Shown here: positions 9,141 through 21,080 of the stretch, piece by piece
Position numbering within the stretch: the stretch's first letter is position 1
Layout: each line of letters starts with the position of its first letter
NCBI GenBank assembly: GCA_948567375.1
Contig: OX419757.1
Span: 42,470,001 to 42,534,000 of the forward strand
Reading direction: 5' to 3'
Source: Lunularia cruciata
Taxonomy: Eukaryota > Streptophyta > Marchantiopsida > Lunulariales > Lunulariaceae
DNA length: 64,000 bases
Translations under genes and position numbers: made by a program
The notes under the pieces: generated by a model
Databases searched by the model: none
What the model was told of the DNA's origin: nothing
What the model saw: only the letters and a program-made list of their open reading frames with translations

Positions 9141-12100
9141 GAGATTTCGAGCCGCCTACTGGGAGCTTGATTAGTTCCAATGGGATTGAAGGCTCGACCT
9201 ATGCAAGTTTGCTTCACTTGCAAGGTATGATATCTAATCGGGGTTGTAGAATTTTGGTTGATTCTGGAAGTTCAGAGAATTGCATGTCTATGCAAGTAGC
9301 AAAGGAATTGGGTATTCCTATCAAGCCAGTGATTGGAAGTAGTTTGATGATGGCGGATGGTAGAAAGGGTTCTGCATTCCGCACCTTGCATCCTGTTACC
9401 TTCAAGATTGGGAAGGAGTATTTGGAGTGTATGAGGTTTGTAGTGGCACCTCTACACTATGATATCATTCTGGGTCTACCTTGGCTTGAATGTCATAAGG
9501 TTCAATTTGATTGGACCCGACACCAAATTCAAGTACAACACCAAGGTAGGAATTTCCGATTAGGCTGTCTGGCACCTCTGAGTAAGACACCTAAGAATAG
9601 TCAGTCCCAAGATGGGAAGTTTGTCGAGAAGGTAGCCATAGAGCGAATCTGGAAGGGAGATGAGTCCCAAGATGGGAAGTTTGCTAGGAAGGCAACCATG
9701 GAGCAAGCTCGGAAGAGAGAAGAGTCCCTAGAAGGGAAGTTTGTTAATGAAGCAGCCATAGAGCAAGCTTTGGAGGAAGATAAGTCTGTATTCGCAGTGT
9801 GGATCAAGCCGATTGCACAAGAACAATCTGAGGAGGGCCAAGTGCCGCATCAAGCGACGGTTGATCGGATAGTTCAAGAGTTTGTCGATGTGTTTCCGGA
9901 TGATCTGCCAAAGGGATTACCCTCTGATCGAGGTATGCCCTTCAAGATCGAGTTATTGCCAGGGAGTACTCCAGTGAGTAGACCAATCTATCGGCTCTCA
10001 CCAAAGGAGTTGGAGGAGTTGCGAACAACACTTACAGAGTTGTTAGAGAAGGATTTCATACGACATAGTACCTCTCCTTGGGGAGCACCGGTACTATTTG
10101 TTCCAAAGAAGGATGGAGGACTTCATTTTTGTATTGATTACCGTGGGCTCAATAAGCAAACCGTGAAGAATGCATATCCCTTGCCTCGGATCAATGACTT
10201 GCTTGATCAATTAAGTGGAGCACGATACTTTTCCAAGCTAGATCTTCGTAGCGGCTATTGGCAAATTCCTATTGAAGGAGAGGATGTGAAAAAGACTGCC
10301 TTTCGTACAAGGTATGGACATTTTGAGTGGAGAGTTCTACCTTTCGGACTCACTAATGCTCCAGCAGTCTTCATGGATCAGATGCATCGGGTGTTGGAGG
10401 GGCTATTGGATCAGTCTGTGGTAGTGTTCTTAGATGATATCTTAATCTATAGTAGGACACAGGCAGAACACATGAATCATGTGCGAGAAGTCCTAAGACG
10501 ACTACAACAGTGGAAATTTTACTACAAGAAGTCAAAGTGTGCTTTTTGGCATAAGGAGGTTACCTTCTTGGGTCATAAGATCTCATCAGAGGGGATCAAG
10601 ATGGAAGAAGAGAAGATCAAGGCCATTACTGATTGGCCTACCCCGAAGGATGCTACTGAAGTACGAGCGTTCAACGGATTGGCCAGTTTTTACCGACGGT
10701 TCATCCACTATTATGCTCACGTGGCTGCACCGTTGACTAACCTCTTGGGAAAGAACTCGAGCTTCCAATGGACCACCAAGCATGAAGAAGCATTCTAGAA
10801 GTTAAAGCATATGGTGTCTTCAAGACCCATTCTTCAACCATATGATCCTCAACTACCTTGTGTGGTTGATTTTGATGCTTCTAACTTTGCAATTGGAGCT
10901 GTGTTGCAACAAGAACTTCCAGATGGACTACATCCTATTGCCTTTGTGTCTCGCCGACTAAATACAGCTGAAAGAAATTACTCTGCTCGAGATCGGGAAC
11001 AACTTGCAATGGTATATGCCACCAAGGTATGGAGGCATTATCTCTTGGGGAAACAAGTGATCATGCGAACTGATCACAAGCCATTGTTGCAGACCTTACA
11101 CCTAGAGCACATGAAGAGTTGACATCATCGATGGGAAGAGCAACTCCAATTGTTCGACATCAAACTTGAGTACAAACCAGGTCGGTTCCATGTCATCCTT
11201 GATGCTCTATCACGACGACCTGATTTGAAGTCTCTTCCTCTCATTGCGGCAACAATTATGACGGTGTCAATTGATCCCAAGATTCATAATGAGTTTCGGT
11301 TAGCCCTACAGCAAGATCCCTTCTTCCAAATGGTACACGGTCGTCTAACAACACGCGACAAGGAGTACAACACCTTCTCCTTCAAGGAAGGCCTTTTATT
11401 CCATGCAGACCAGATCTATGTTCCAACCAAAGGTGATCTTCGACTTGTGCGCCTTCAAGAAGCCCATGATTTCCCAATAGCTGGTCACATGGGAGTGGAC
11501 AAGACCTTGGGCACCCTCCAACGCCAATGGTGGTGGCCCAACATGACACGAGATGTTCGAGACTTTGTCCGATCATGTGAGAGTTGCCAACGGAACAAAG
11601 CCAGCAACCAGAAGCCGAGTGGACTCCTTCAACCACTCGCCATTCCATCCGCTCGTTGGGAGCATGTGAGCTTGGATCTCATCACATCCTTGCCAAAGAC
11701 AAAACAAGGACACACCGCAATTGTGGTGTTTGTGGATAAGCTTAGTAAGCAAATCCACTTGGCACCAACCTGTGATATCGTGGATGCTCCAACCTTAGCG
11801 CAAATCTACTTCGACAATGTCTTCAAGCATCATGGGATGCCACGTGTACTCATCTCCGACCGTGATCCTTGATTTACTGGGAAGTTTTGGCAAGCACTCT
11901 TCCAGATACTCGGCACCAAGCTTGCTTTGTCCACGGCCTATCATCCTCAAACTGATGGACAAACCGAACGCGCCAATCGTACATTGGAGGATATGTTGCG
12001 GGCCTTTGTCAATGTCCACCATACCAACTGGGATGAATGTCTTGCAGCTGCAGAATTTACCTACAACAATTCCAAACAGGCAAGCACTGGATTTTCTCCC

Positions 12101-12832
12101 TTCTTTCTTAATTTTGGCCAAGATCCGCTTGTTCCAGATTCTCTTCTTGCTCCCCCTCCCTCTCAGGTTCCTCATACTTCTACATTCTTGACCACTATAT
12201 CCCAATCTCTCCAACAAGCCAAATCTCACCTCCTTGTTGCTCAGAATCGCCAAAAACAATATGCAGACCATCATCGTCGTGATCTCACCTTTGAAGTTGG
12301 TGATAAAGTCATGCTATCCTCTAGTAACCTCCCTCTCCCACTTGATACCCAAGTTCGTAAACTTGCTCCTAATTGGATAGGACCCTTTGATATCACCCAC
12401 ATTATCTCTCCTGTTGCTTATCGTCTTGCCTTACCTTGTCACATGCGTATCCATCCTGTCTTTCATATTTCCAAGTTGAAACCCTTTGTTCCTAACCCTT
12501 CTTCCTTTTCCTCTCGAGTCCAACCTCCCCCTCTTCCTGTCCCTATCAATGATCATGAGGAGTACAAAGTTGATCGTATCCTTGCGCGTCGCCATATTCA
12601 ACGAGGTCGTCACCAACATACGGAGTACAAGGTCCTTTGGAAAGGGTGTCCCCTTCATGATGCTACATGGGAACCTCTTTCTCACCTCCAGAATGCACAG
12701 ATGGCCATCAAGGAATTCGAAGCTTCACTGGCGACGAGGACGTCACCAACTAGCGGCGGGGGAATATGTAACAATATGGAGTTTAGTGACGAAGTTAGTC
12801 GGGCTTACCAAGTAGATAATAAGACAAAATAG
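9116..12832 (+). pseudogene. Chromovirus A pol: protease, RT, RNase H, integrase, chromodomain
   Basis: One frame (-1 relative to gag) spans the polyprotein without frameshifts. Order: aspartic protease with DSGS near 9260; RT with LPFGLTNAP and FLDD (about 10340-10440); RNase H starting near 10865 (DFDASNFAIGAVLQQ); integrase with an HHCC zinc-binding region (about 11460-11590) and D,D,E residues near 11677, 11857 and 11985; and a C-terminal chromodomain (about 12555-12720, with EYKVLWKG and ATWEPLSHL). Nonsense codons are TAG 10796 (end of RT region), TGA 11120 (RNase H) and TGA 11870 (integrase, right after ISDRDP). Protein made from this copy would be truncated before integrase, so it depends on other copies to move. 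Confidence 0.95.
9119..9164 (+). promoter_or_regulatory. -1 programmed frameshift signal between gag and pol
   Basis: The heptamer G GGA AAC (9119-9125) sits in the gag reading frame as X XXY YYZ. After a 6-nt spacer (9126-9131), a perfect 10-bp stem (9132-9141 with 9155-9164) encloses a 13-nt loop. The gag stop TAG (9138-9140) lies inside the 5' arm. Pol is in the -1 frame and is open from 9116, so the frames overlap by 25 nt around the heptamer. The heptamer, spacer and stem are identical in copy B (43837-43882). Confidence 0.75.
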
Positions 12833-13189
12833 CCTAGAATATTCTAGAAGCATCTAAGAAGCTTCTTAGGAAGCTTCCCAACTAGCTAACTTGCGCCCTA
12901 AGCAGGTAGCTTCTAGAAGGAAGCTTCTAGAAGCTTCTAACTAGCTTAGCTTGCACGCCAAGTAGGCGGCTTCTAGAAGGAAGCTTCTTGAGAAGCTTCC
13001 TAGTTAACTTGGCTTGCACTCCAAGAAAGCGGCTCAAGGAAACTTCTTGAGAAGCTTCAAGGGTCTTGTATGCTACCTATAAATACCAAGGCCGAAGCTC
13101 ATGCTAGGCATTCGGAGTTTTCCCTCATTCAAGTGTCCCAATATGAGCTTCCATTCTCCCATTTCTCTCCTCGGTTTTGGTCTTTTACA
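12767..13189 (+). repeat. 3' LTR of element A
   Basis: It is identical to the 5' LTR except at two positions near its end. The polypurine tract lies directly upstream and the TSD copy GGCAA (13190-13194) directly downstream. Confidence 0.95.
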
Positions 13190-13194
13190 GGCAA

Positions 13195-15667
13195 GCAATA
13201 CAACGTAGTAATGGTCCAAGATAAGCCACACTAGCCCTCACCTAAGCTAGACTACTCTCACTCTCCTCTACCTGAACATGTGCACTCTCACACCTCTCCA
13301 TAGCAAAGGCCAACTCTCGTACCTGATTTTGTAATTGGACCGTATAACCCTCAACTATGAAAGCGGCACCTAGGATGTCTAAGTCCAAGTCAGCTAATCT
13401 TTGCTCTCTCTCTCTCCATCTCAGAAGTAATAAAGGCCATGGCCATACTTCTCTATCTCAGAAGTAATATGCCTCTCCTCCTTTGCAGCAAGGGTGTCTT
13501 CTCACTCACAAAGGAATCTCTCTCTTTCTACTAAAAATCTACCATGCTCTTTTATACTCTCCAATCGCCTCTTGTGCTCAAGCATCTCTCTCGCTCCTCT
13601 ACACTCTCCAATCACCCCTCATGCTCAAGAGCTAATCCCTCTTGCTCTTCAACGCTCTCCAATCATCTCTCCCGCTCAACCAAATGTCTCTCTCCCTCCT
13701 CAACCACTCGAACATGATCATCTAAAACATGTGTGATGTCAACAAAACAAGAAGAGGGTAAATGTACTCTAAAGTGTGTGGAAGGGGTGCAAACTCCATA
13801 GATAGAGAAAGGGGAGAAGAGGAAGAAGAGGAAGAAGGAGCTATCTCAAAGGATGAAGATGGAGAAGGAACTCTCTCCCTACAACTATCATGACCTAACT
13901 TCACTACTTGTAAGGCATGTGTTCCAACACAAAACTGTTGAACATCTATCTAGAAGTGGTACATTTAGTCATCCATCAAATAAAATTCACTTATGAATCA
14001 AGTAAATACACAAGGCATGTTAAATTAACTTAGTTATTAAATCCGGTAATGGTATATACAATTGAGCAATGTATATTTTCAAATAATTAAAACATACAAA
14101 TATATGCCAAAACTCAAATCTAATCAATCACTCACCGCCTTCATCCTCTCCCTCATCTTCCCTATCATTAGCACTATCGTCCTTGTTCAAGCTATTTGCA
14201 TCCTCATGATCATCATCATCCTTTTTCTCTCGTATAATCTACTCCTCTCCATCACTCAAGTACATCACTTCTTCCTTAGGAATGAAACCTCTCTCCACAA
14301 AGAGATGAGTGAGTATCTGCCCAAGGAAGGTGACTTTGAACGTGTGCCCTTGAGGTACTCTCAATTGGCTTTGCAAACTTCCTATTTCAGCAATGATAAC
14401 TTTAAATACTAACTCTCCCAATCATAATCCTCCACACCAAATCTCCTCAACTTTGTTTTGGTTTTGAGAACCAATGCCCATATACAATCTTGGGCTTCAT
14501 AGTTGGTGCCACAAGTGCACCCATCACCCATCAACTGGAAGAATGCCCTAAAAGCAGGATACACACATTGCTTGGCAAGATACCTTGTTACCTTTGTGGA
14601 AACCAATCTGAAATAGCAGTGTAAGGAATAGTCCTCTATCTTGGTGTTGTCCTCTTTGGCATGGCCAGTGCATCTCTAACTATATCCATGGTCAATTGAA
14701 ATTGTCTCCTTTTCACCAACGTTGTGCAAGAATTCTTGTCTAAAGTACTTACAAACTCAATACATGGAAGAACCTGCAAAAAACACAAAGAAAAAATCTT
14801 TAACTTCCACCCTCACACAAGAAGATGCTTGGTGCCACTTGAAACTACCACTAGATAAGATGGGTGCTCTCAATTGGCTCTCATTGATGCCATGGAACAA
14901 GGTTTTAGGATAGATTTCCATAGTATGACGCTCGGTGGCATTGTCAAACAATTGTCACCAAGCGTTGGGCATTGTAACATATAGCATAGCCAACATCCAT
15001 AGCCACATGTAGACATTGCCATAGAGGTGCAACTATAGTGAGCGCCATTGCAAGATATGGATTTACAAAGAAAAGGGTTTTGGCAGTGCCATATGACATT
15101 AGTAGGCACCAAGGGACAAGGGGTTTAGGGTTTAAACTATGGGGGATGCCCAATAGACACAGGACAACATAAGATCACACTCCCAAATAGATGCATAAAA
15201 CACCAGGTGACACTTGTAGCTGTTGAGAATTACTAGACCAAAAAGGGAGAAATGCATAATCTATGAAAAAAGATACAATGAATATGGAGAAAAAAGAGTT
15301 AAGAAGACAAGAATAATACCTCTAGATGTGGGTAATGAAGTCCAAGTGTAATTTTAAGACCAATTACATCTAGATCAACCTCCTTGATTTTAGCTATAGC
15401 TATTTGGATTTTGTGTTTATCGAGCCGGCATCATTTGATGAAGTTCACCGGGTGTTAGATGGTATGAAATCCAATGAGCAGATCCACTTCTTGAGTATTT
15501 TTCATGTTTGGACCGTCAACAATCTTCTCATAAACCCATACTTCTGCCATGGATTTCCTCAATCTTCTCACTAGTGTCCACACTAAACCCTTGAATCCTC
15601 TCCTCTCCTTCTTAGTTTTGAATCTTCCTCTCCATCCTAGTTTTGATACCTCCTCTCCTTCTTGCAA
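13195..15667 (-). pseudogene. Unassigned mobile-element ORF, proximal part (left copy)
   Basis: Minus-strand coding-like blocks appear in this order: AEVWVYEKIVDGPNMKNTQE and LDKHKIQIAIAKIKEVDLDV (about 15.56-15.33 kb); CIEFVSTLDKNS and RRQFQLTMDIVRDALAMPKR (about 14.76-14.65 kb); VTRYLAKQCVYPAFRAFFQL and VLKTKTKLRRFGVEDYDW (about 14.59-14.41 kb); then Glu-rich coiled-coil repeats and QLQNQVRELAFAMERCESA (about 13.7-13.3 kb). The first three are homologous to the right copy at 41.94-49.5 kb. Stops and frameshifts interrupt it. The middle block vaguely recalls the plant-transposon proteins with an EF.STWD...RGRPF.L pattern, but I cannot assign a family. Element A separates it from its downstream part at 6.5-7.5 kb. 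Confidence 0.4.
13540..13710 (-). repeat. CT/GA-rich degenerate tandem repeat (about 55 bp units)
   Basis: Three units each begin CTCTCCAATC on the plus strand (about 13558, 13607, 13658) and continue with CT-rich sequence ending near GCTCAA. On the minus strand they would encode Glu/Arg-rich peptide repeats such as LESVEERERC, consistent with a coiled-coil part of the unassigned ORF. Confidence 0.5.
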
Positions 15668-15699
15668 AATTCAAATTTCACTTGTGTCCGAACTTAGCT

Positions 15700-16960
15700 A
15701 CTGACGCTTCTCCTCTCCTTCCCAATTTCAAATCCTTCTCTCCTTCCTAGTTTTAATACCTCCTCTCTTCTCCTACAAAATTTAAATTATAGTCTTCATA
15801 TATAAAACTCTCTTGAACCCCCACTCAAACTCCTTTGTTCTGTGCAAACATCACTTGTAATCAAATATGTACACCCTTTGGCAATCAAAAATTAAAAAAA
15901 CTGCAAATTACACCCCTACTCTTGTGAACACCCACAAAGCTAAAGCTCAAGTGCAAATGATTTTGGCCCCGATGACTTCTTGAAATGGCTCAATTCCAAA
16001 AATGTGAAACTTATGTGTGAGAGGAGGGTTTATATAGCCACCACATGACAAAATTATATGTATATCCACACGCAACTAAATTTTTATTGAGTGGAAACAA
16101 CCCAAACTTGGCAACTAAAATTAGAATCATCAATAGATGCGGCCAACCACGTTGCCAACGGGCACATCCAATCAATAATTTAGGCCCCGAGTGCCTCCAT
16201 GTGCCAACATGTGGTACCATATAGCGCCGATGGGCACCACATAAATTTCAAAGCGTTGGCAATGCTTCCCAATGCCCATCAGTGTTTACCCTTACGCATT
16301 GGCCGGTGTTACCCAAAAAATCTATATTAATATTGCAAATTCCTATGTACATTGGGCATCACCCAATGCCATCCAACAACTTCTTCTACACAATGGGTGA
16401 GGCTGAGTACCATCTAGTGACTTTGACTTTAAATGGGGCAACTTCTGGTGCCACTTAGCGCATTCCTAAGTAAATGGGTGATACCTTGTGCCATTTAGCG
16501 CCTTCAAGTGTAAACGGGGTGACACCTTGCACCATCCACCGACTTCAAGCATGATCTGGGCAACATCTAGTGACTTTGAGCGTGAACTAGGCAACACCCG
16601 GTGTGTCCCAAGCGCCTTCTTGCAATTTTACATAATATTCTGTCATGGTTGAGGGAGCAACATACATTTTTGTAAACTTGATGTTTGTGGAATGATATGG
16701 ATATGATAATGGATACCAAAACATTACGATATATGAAGAATTGAAGCATGAATACTTTATTATAGAAACTCATTTGGGTATATTATCAAGGTGATGAGCA
16801 AGGCATTGTTGCATCACCCTTGACCTACTTTCTTCCCTACCAAGTTTTATTCCATTCAAAGTCATTTTTGAGTCTATTTGAGTTTCCTCGGTGGTATATC
16901 TGCCATAGTCTTTTGACCAAATGTTTGACCTATTGATTAAAAAGTCATGTCAAATAATAC
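15700..16960. other. Spacer between unassigned ORF and Harbinger remnant (left arm)
   Basis: The part next to the ORF (to about 15.8 kb) is CT-rich on the plus strand, i.e. GA-rich in the ORF direction, matching the GA-rich leader of the right copy. The part from about 16.1 to 16.65 kb contains many short degenerate repeats of words like ATTGGGC, CCAATGCC and CAACACC. No gene is supported. Confidence 0.35.
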
Positions 16961-16970
16961 ACAAAAAAAC

Positions 16971-17885
16971 TCACTTTAATAAATATGCCTTTCTACTATT
17001 GTCTTTAAGTTGCACTCTTAGCTCACAAAGGGAATGCCATCTAGCTTTCAATACTCCTATACAATGCTCATTTATCACCCTTGCTTTTGCCAAATATTTG
17101 TGGAACTCTTGCTTGTCCTCTGATTGTGCCTGCTTGAAAGCTAGGACTACGTCATGCATGGGTACATAACCAAAGTCACCTAAAAGGTACTCTTTTGCCT
17201 CAAAATTGTGACACCCTCCCTCTGGTTCAAATCATTCCACAATGATGATTTTTTCAAACAAGTCATGTCGTGATAGGACCCTAACATTCCTGAAAATAAA
17301 CAAATCAAATCATACCTTTAATAAAATCTTGCAAATGTACAAAGAAGCACGCCCATACATTGAACAAAAGAACCATAAAAAATATAACACCTACCTCTAG
17401 TAAAATATATAATTCTCCTTTTATCATCACAAATCACTTGGCCGTTTATGGAATAGGAACCCTTTTGGCTGAAATATATTTCTCTATCCACAATGGGTTG
17501 AGCAACAAGAAGAAACAATGTTCCATCTACCAAACCAACATAATTGTGGAAACCTTTTTTTGCAAATACTACAGATATCTTCCTCCTCTCATCATGTTGA
17601 GGCCATGCAACTTGACTCCTCATCAAATCTAATATGGCCACCATAAATCTATCAGGAAAGGCAATTGTTGAACTTGCACTAATGTCCCAAATTTTTAACC
17701 CCCATGCAATACAAGCTCAATTACCGTGATGCCCAAATCTATCCAGAGCTAGAGCCACTTGGATCCACATAGGTATTTGCTCCCTTTGGTAGTTTTTCTC
17801 AAAAATAGTGTGTTTTTTAAATCAAATCTACTAATATTGAAAAAGAATGAACATCCATTCTAGTAAGTTGGCAAAAGGCCTTCAC
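16971..17885 (-). pseudogene. PIF/Harbinger-like DDE transposase, broken (left copy)
   Basis: Minus-strand blocks in transposase order: FCQLTRMDVHSFSILVDL; MWIQVALALDRFGHHGN; a catalytic-region segment with NYVGLVDGTLFLL and GQVICDDKRRIIYF (first and second Asp); an intron-like gap 17394-17290 (donor GTAGGT, acceptor TTTTCAG, 105 nt); GMLGSYHDMTCLKKS; LLGDFGYVPMHDVVLAFKQ; and ARVINEHCIGVLKARWHSL, which contains the likely catalytic Glu. DDE_Tnp_4 transposases show this progression. There is a stop after FGHHGN and a frame change near 17250. A homologous plus-strand copy is at 39896. Confidence 0.65.
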
Positions 17886-17899
17886 AGTGAGATTTTTGA

Positions 17900-20800
17900 A
17901 ATGCTTTATCACAAATTATTGACTAGAACAAGGAAATTTAAATAAATGAAATTGGATCAAATTCACTACCTCCTTCCAACATTCACATCCCGCATTCCCT
18001 CTCCGTAGTCAGTTTTCTAATTCTCATCCTCCTCTTTCATTTTGCCAACTCGTGCACAAACTCCGCTATCAATCTTCTATGTCATTTGTATTCTCAAACA
18101 TCACTCCGCCAAATCTCCCAACTCCATGATCAAATCTTCTTGTTCATTTGTGTTTTGTATTCTCGAACATCACCCCGTCCCCATAGCCCTCTTGCCTCCT
18201 AGGTGAAGGTGATGACGGTAACCATCACCTTAACCTAAATGAGGCACTTTATTAACCCTAATATGTAATTAATGTGTTAAGGGGTGATAATGGAGTTTTC
18301 TGTATCTCTTATTTTCTATGAACCATCTCCTATGGAGTGTGCTAATATGAAGGAACTTGAACGGAACTTCATAATATCTCCTTTTTTGTTTTCTGGGGTT
18401 TGCATTCTGTACTGATTTGCATTCTGTACTGATTTAGTTAATATTTTATAATAATCTATATGAAAATATACCGAACATTGTAAATCGATAGACCTTAAAC
18501 TAATCCCCGTGCCTGGGTTTAAATATGGTGGAAATAGCACTTCCCTAAATCATAGCGCTATGTAACTAAATTTAAAGCAAGTCACCCTACATCCATTACC
18601 ATGATAAGTCCACCTCGTAGTTCCTTTTATCTTTTATCCCAGTCCTTAATGAGGATTTAGCACCAGTTTACCCCTTGGATTTTATCCTCGTACGGCTTCA
18701 TAACTTTTCCATATTTTTTTGTTATCCTCTGTCGCTGGCATCTATAGGCTTGACTTATACAACTTCCCAGGCTGGATCAATAGTCTGCATGTATTGTAAA
18801 TATTAAAAAATACGTGGCAAGTCACAATTGCAGCAGATCGTGGCAGGCACTTCAACAACCCAGATTTCACGACGTGAAAGGAATTGGTGATCACGTCATA
18901 GCGTTAGAAAAGGGAATGGTCGAGACGTGCGGAGTCGGGGCAGCAATTACGAGTGGGTCCCACCGAGAGGGATTCCCCAATGAGACCGAGTTATTCGAGA
19001 AGGTGACCATGGAATCTTGTTGAATCGTCCTTTTGGTAGTGCAGAAACAGTGAGTGAAACAAGAGAGAGAGAGAGCAGGTAACATCTCCATAATAGATGA
19101 ACTTACTACGCTATGATTCAGCCCTGCGCTCGGCGCCAAGGAAATTACTAAATTCTGATTGCTTGAGTGTCGGAACAGGCATCAGCACTTAAGAATTGGC
19201 TCAATGGGTGTTCGAGAAAAGAAAAGGTCTCGGGTACAGATGATGATACAGTTGCAATTGTGTTCATAGAACTAGAATCAGTCCTAAAGGATGTAAACTC
19301 GACGCACATAGGATAACAAGAAGGATGCGAGAACTCTATTAACCCGTTAAACAAGGAGAAAACCTAAGAGGCAAAATGGTGCGAAGCTCCATTCTTAGTC
19401 CTGGCAGGAGGAGATTGTGCGTCCTGGAGACGTGGATTACAAGTGGTGCTGACGCCACCGTTTCAAGGGTTATACAGTGGAGTCGTTGGATTGTTGACAG
19501 GAAACACTTGTCGCCCCAAGAGGCAGAAGCAAGATGGCAGGGTTCCGATTCACGGAACAGTGGGGCGGACCAGGAACCGCGCGAGGGAGATGACTTGAGA
19601 TGCACTACTTCTTTAGATCAAGAGTGCAATCATCCCGGAGCAAGACGATGGAGCTTGGGGAGGAGTTTTCGGCTCTGCTGCGTTTTAAAGCGCTGTACGA
19701 ATGGTGAGATTTGGATTCTTCGGGAATTGTCTCTGGTCGAAGGTGCTTGTCCTAAAGTTTGCCCAACTATACAACCTTCCCACCCAAATGTACACCAATT
19801 GATGATTTGCAATTCAGGCACTCATTCGTGGCCCGACCGTGTGTGTGTAAAACTTTGTCAAGCTAGAGGTTGCTGAATTTGTTAAGGAAGAGTTCGACAC
19901 ATTACGGACTCAGGTTGAACGCTTCACAATCGGGAATCCATTGTACACAACCTCAACTTCCATCAGTTGGGTGGTCTCTTCCAGGAATTCGCTCTAGCTG
20001 TGGACGATTCGATCGCTTTATATGTCAGGAGCTGGTGCATTCTACTGAAATTTTTAAATACCTCTCCGTCGCGTCAATTCACTTGAGCATCCATCGGATT
20101 GATTAACCTTGCATTTCTTTTCACACGCTCTGTCAGCTGGAATCAGTTCAGTAAGAATTTTCTTTGAGGTTTTGACCAGCTCTCATTAAGAAGCTGAAAG
20201 TTCCCCGGTTGGGTACTGTGCCTTAGCTGGTGCTCCAGGAGGTGGACATAGATAGCACGCACGCTACATCAAGCGTTTCAGGCTAATTAGCACCTGTGTT
20301 TTAATATTTTAAGATTGTGAACCTTTATAATCAGCTAAACTTCTAGAACTCTGTGCATGACAGTTGCCCATAGTTGCTGAAATTGCCCATAGCTCAATTT
20401 GCATAGGGCGAGTTGTCCGCATCAGAAGAGCATAGCTGCAACATATGCTTCAGGCTCGGTCTGTCAAGCTGCTTACTTTTGTGGCTGCGGGATTTTTGCT
20501 TCAGTGTTCGTTCTTTCTACGTTCTGTACGACACTTGCATGTCAAACAACAAGAAAGTCATCAGTAGATTCCACTGTCAAGTAAGAGCAGTCAAATAGTC
20601 ATTCAAAGTGTGGTAGACTTTTTCTTTTCGGTTCTTGATTATTATTAAACTCAACTCCTATTCAGCAGCCTAAGAGATAATTTTGTCGGCGTTCATGTAG
20701 TTTTTCTTTTAAGGCAAAGTGATACCGTGAATCACGTATTGAGCTGAGCGTCTCTCAGAATGGCAGTCTGGAGAACAAGGTCAGGAGAATTTGTTGGAGT

Positions 20801-20960
20801 GTATACTTGCCAAATGCATCGCGATTTAAGGGCCTCGTTAAGATCCTGCTGATCTCAATTCAGGGCACTGAATTAGGACTTGTAAGAAAAATCCATCGTC
20901 TCAAACGCCCCGTTCGTAACCTGATCTCTTCAACAGCCGAACCATGTCGCGAAGTGTTTA
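17900..20960. other. Left edge of the gene island; no confident gene
   Basis: No transposon similarity was recognised. A segment at about 19380-20060 has protein-like open stretches in several plus-strand frames. Examples are ELGEEFSALLRFKALYEW, which ends at a GTGAGA donor near 19700; VLKFAQLYNLPTQMYTN; and KLEVAEFVKEEFDTLRTQVE with ERFTIGNPLYTTS after it, at about 19859-19960. This could be an eroded or unrecognised gene just upstream of urease, or chance. The urease promoter must lie within or near this stretch. Confidence 0.3.
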
Positions 20961-21020
20961 GGTTTGCTTCCTGGAAATAGATAAATTATTAACTATCTTT
21001 GCATGCTGTTGGCCATTTCC

Positions 21021-21080
21021 AGAGACGGGTCCATTGCTAGATCAACGACAGAGAACGTCTAACAACACTCGAAAGGAAAT
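21021..21080 (+). other. Possible 5' UTR exon segment of urease
   Basis: A pyrimidine-rich acceptor (GCTGTTGGCCATTTCCAG, ending at about 21020) precedes 60 nt with no ATG before the urease start at 21081. This suggests a spliced 5' UTR. No TATA box close upstream was convincing. Confidence 0.3.

Larger units (their letters stand above)
7547..13189 (+). mobile_element. Full-length Ty3/gypsy chromovirus 'A' (5643 bp)
   Basis: Structure in order: 423-bp LTR, primer-binding site, gag, protease-RT-RNase H-integrase-chromodomain, polypurine tract (GGCGGGGGAATA before 12767), 423-bp LTR, with GGCAA target-site duplications on both sides. The C-terminal chromodomain and the domain order place it in the chromovirus branch of Ty3/gypsy. 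The LTRs differ at only two positions by eye (7923/13143 and 7940/13160), so the insertion is recent. Even so, gag has four internal nonsense codons (8376, 8490, 8628, 9030) and pol has three (10796, 11120, 11870). The copy is therefore non-autonomous. It landed inside an older minus-strand mobile-element ORF. A related copy, B, lies at 42275-47914. Confidence 0.95.

Noticed and set aside
11795-12274. 159-codon minus-strand ORF inside element A
   Set aside because: It is the antisense of the integrase and linker coding region. The sense frame carries the HHCC/DDE and chromodomain motifs.
17222-17231. GGTTCAAATC as a tRNA B-box
   Set aside because: No matching A-box, acceptor stem or cloverleaf upstream. 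It lies inside the Harbinger-like pseudogene.
19376-19876. 166-codon plus-strand ORF as a gene
   Set aside because: Its own frame gives Arg/Ser-rich peptide without domain character. The protein-like peptides in this stretch fall in other frames, so this ORF as such is not supported.
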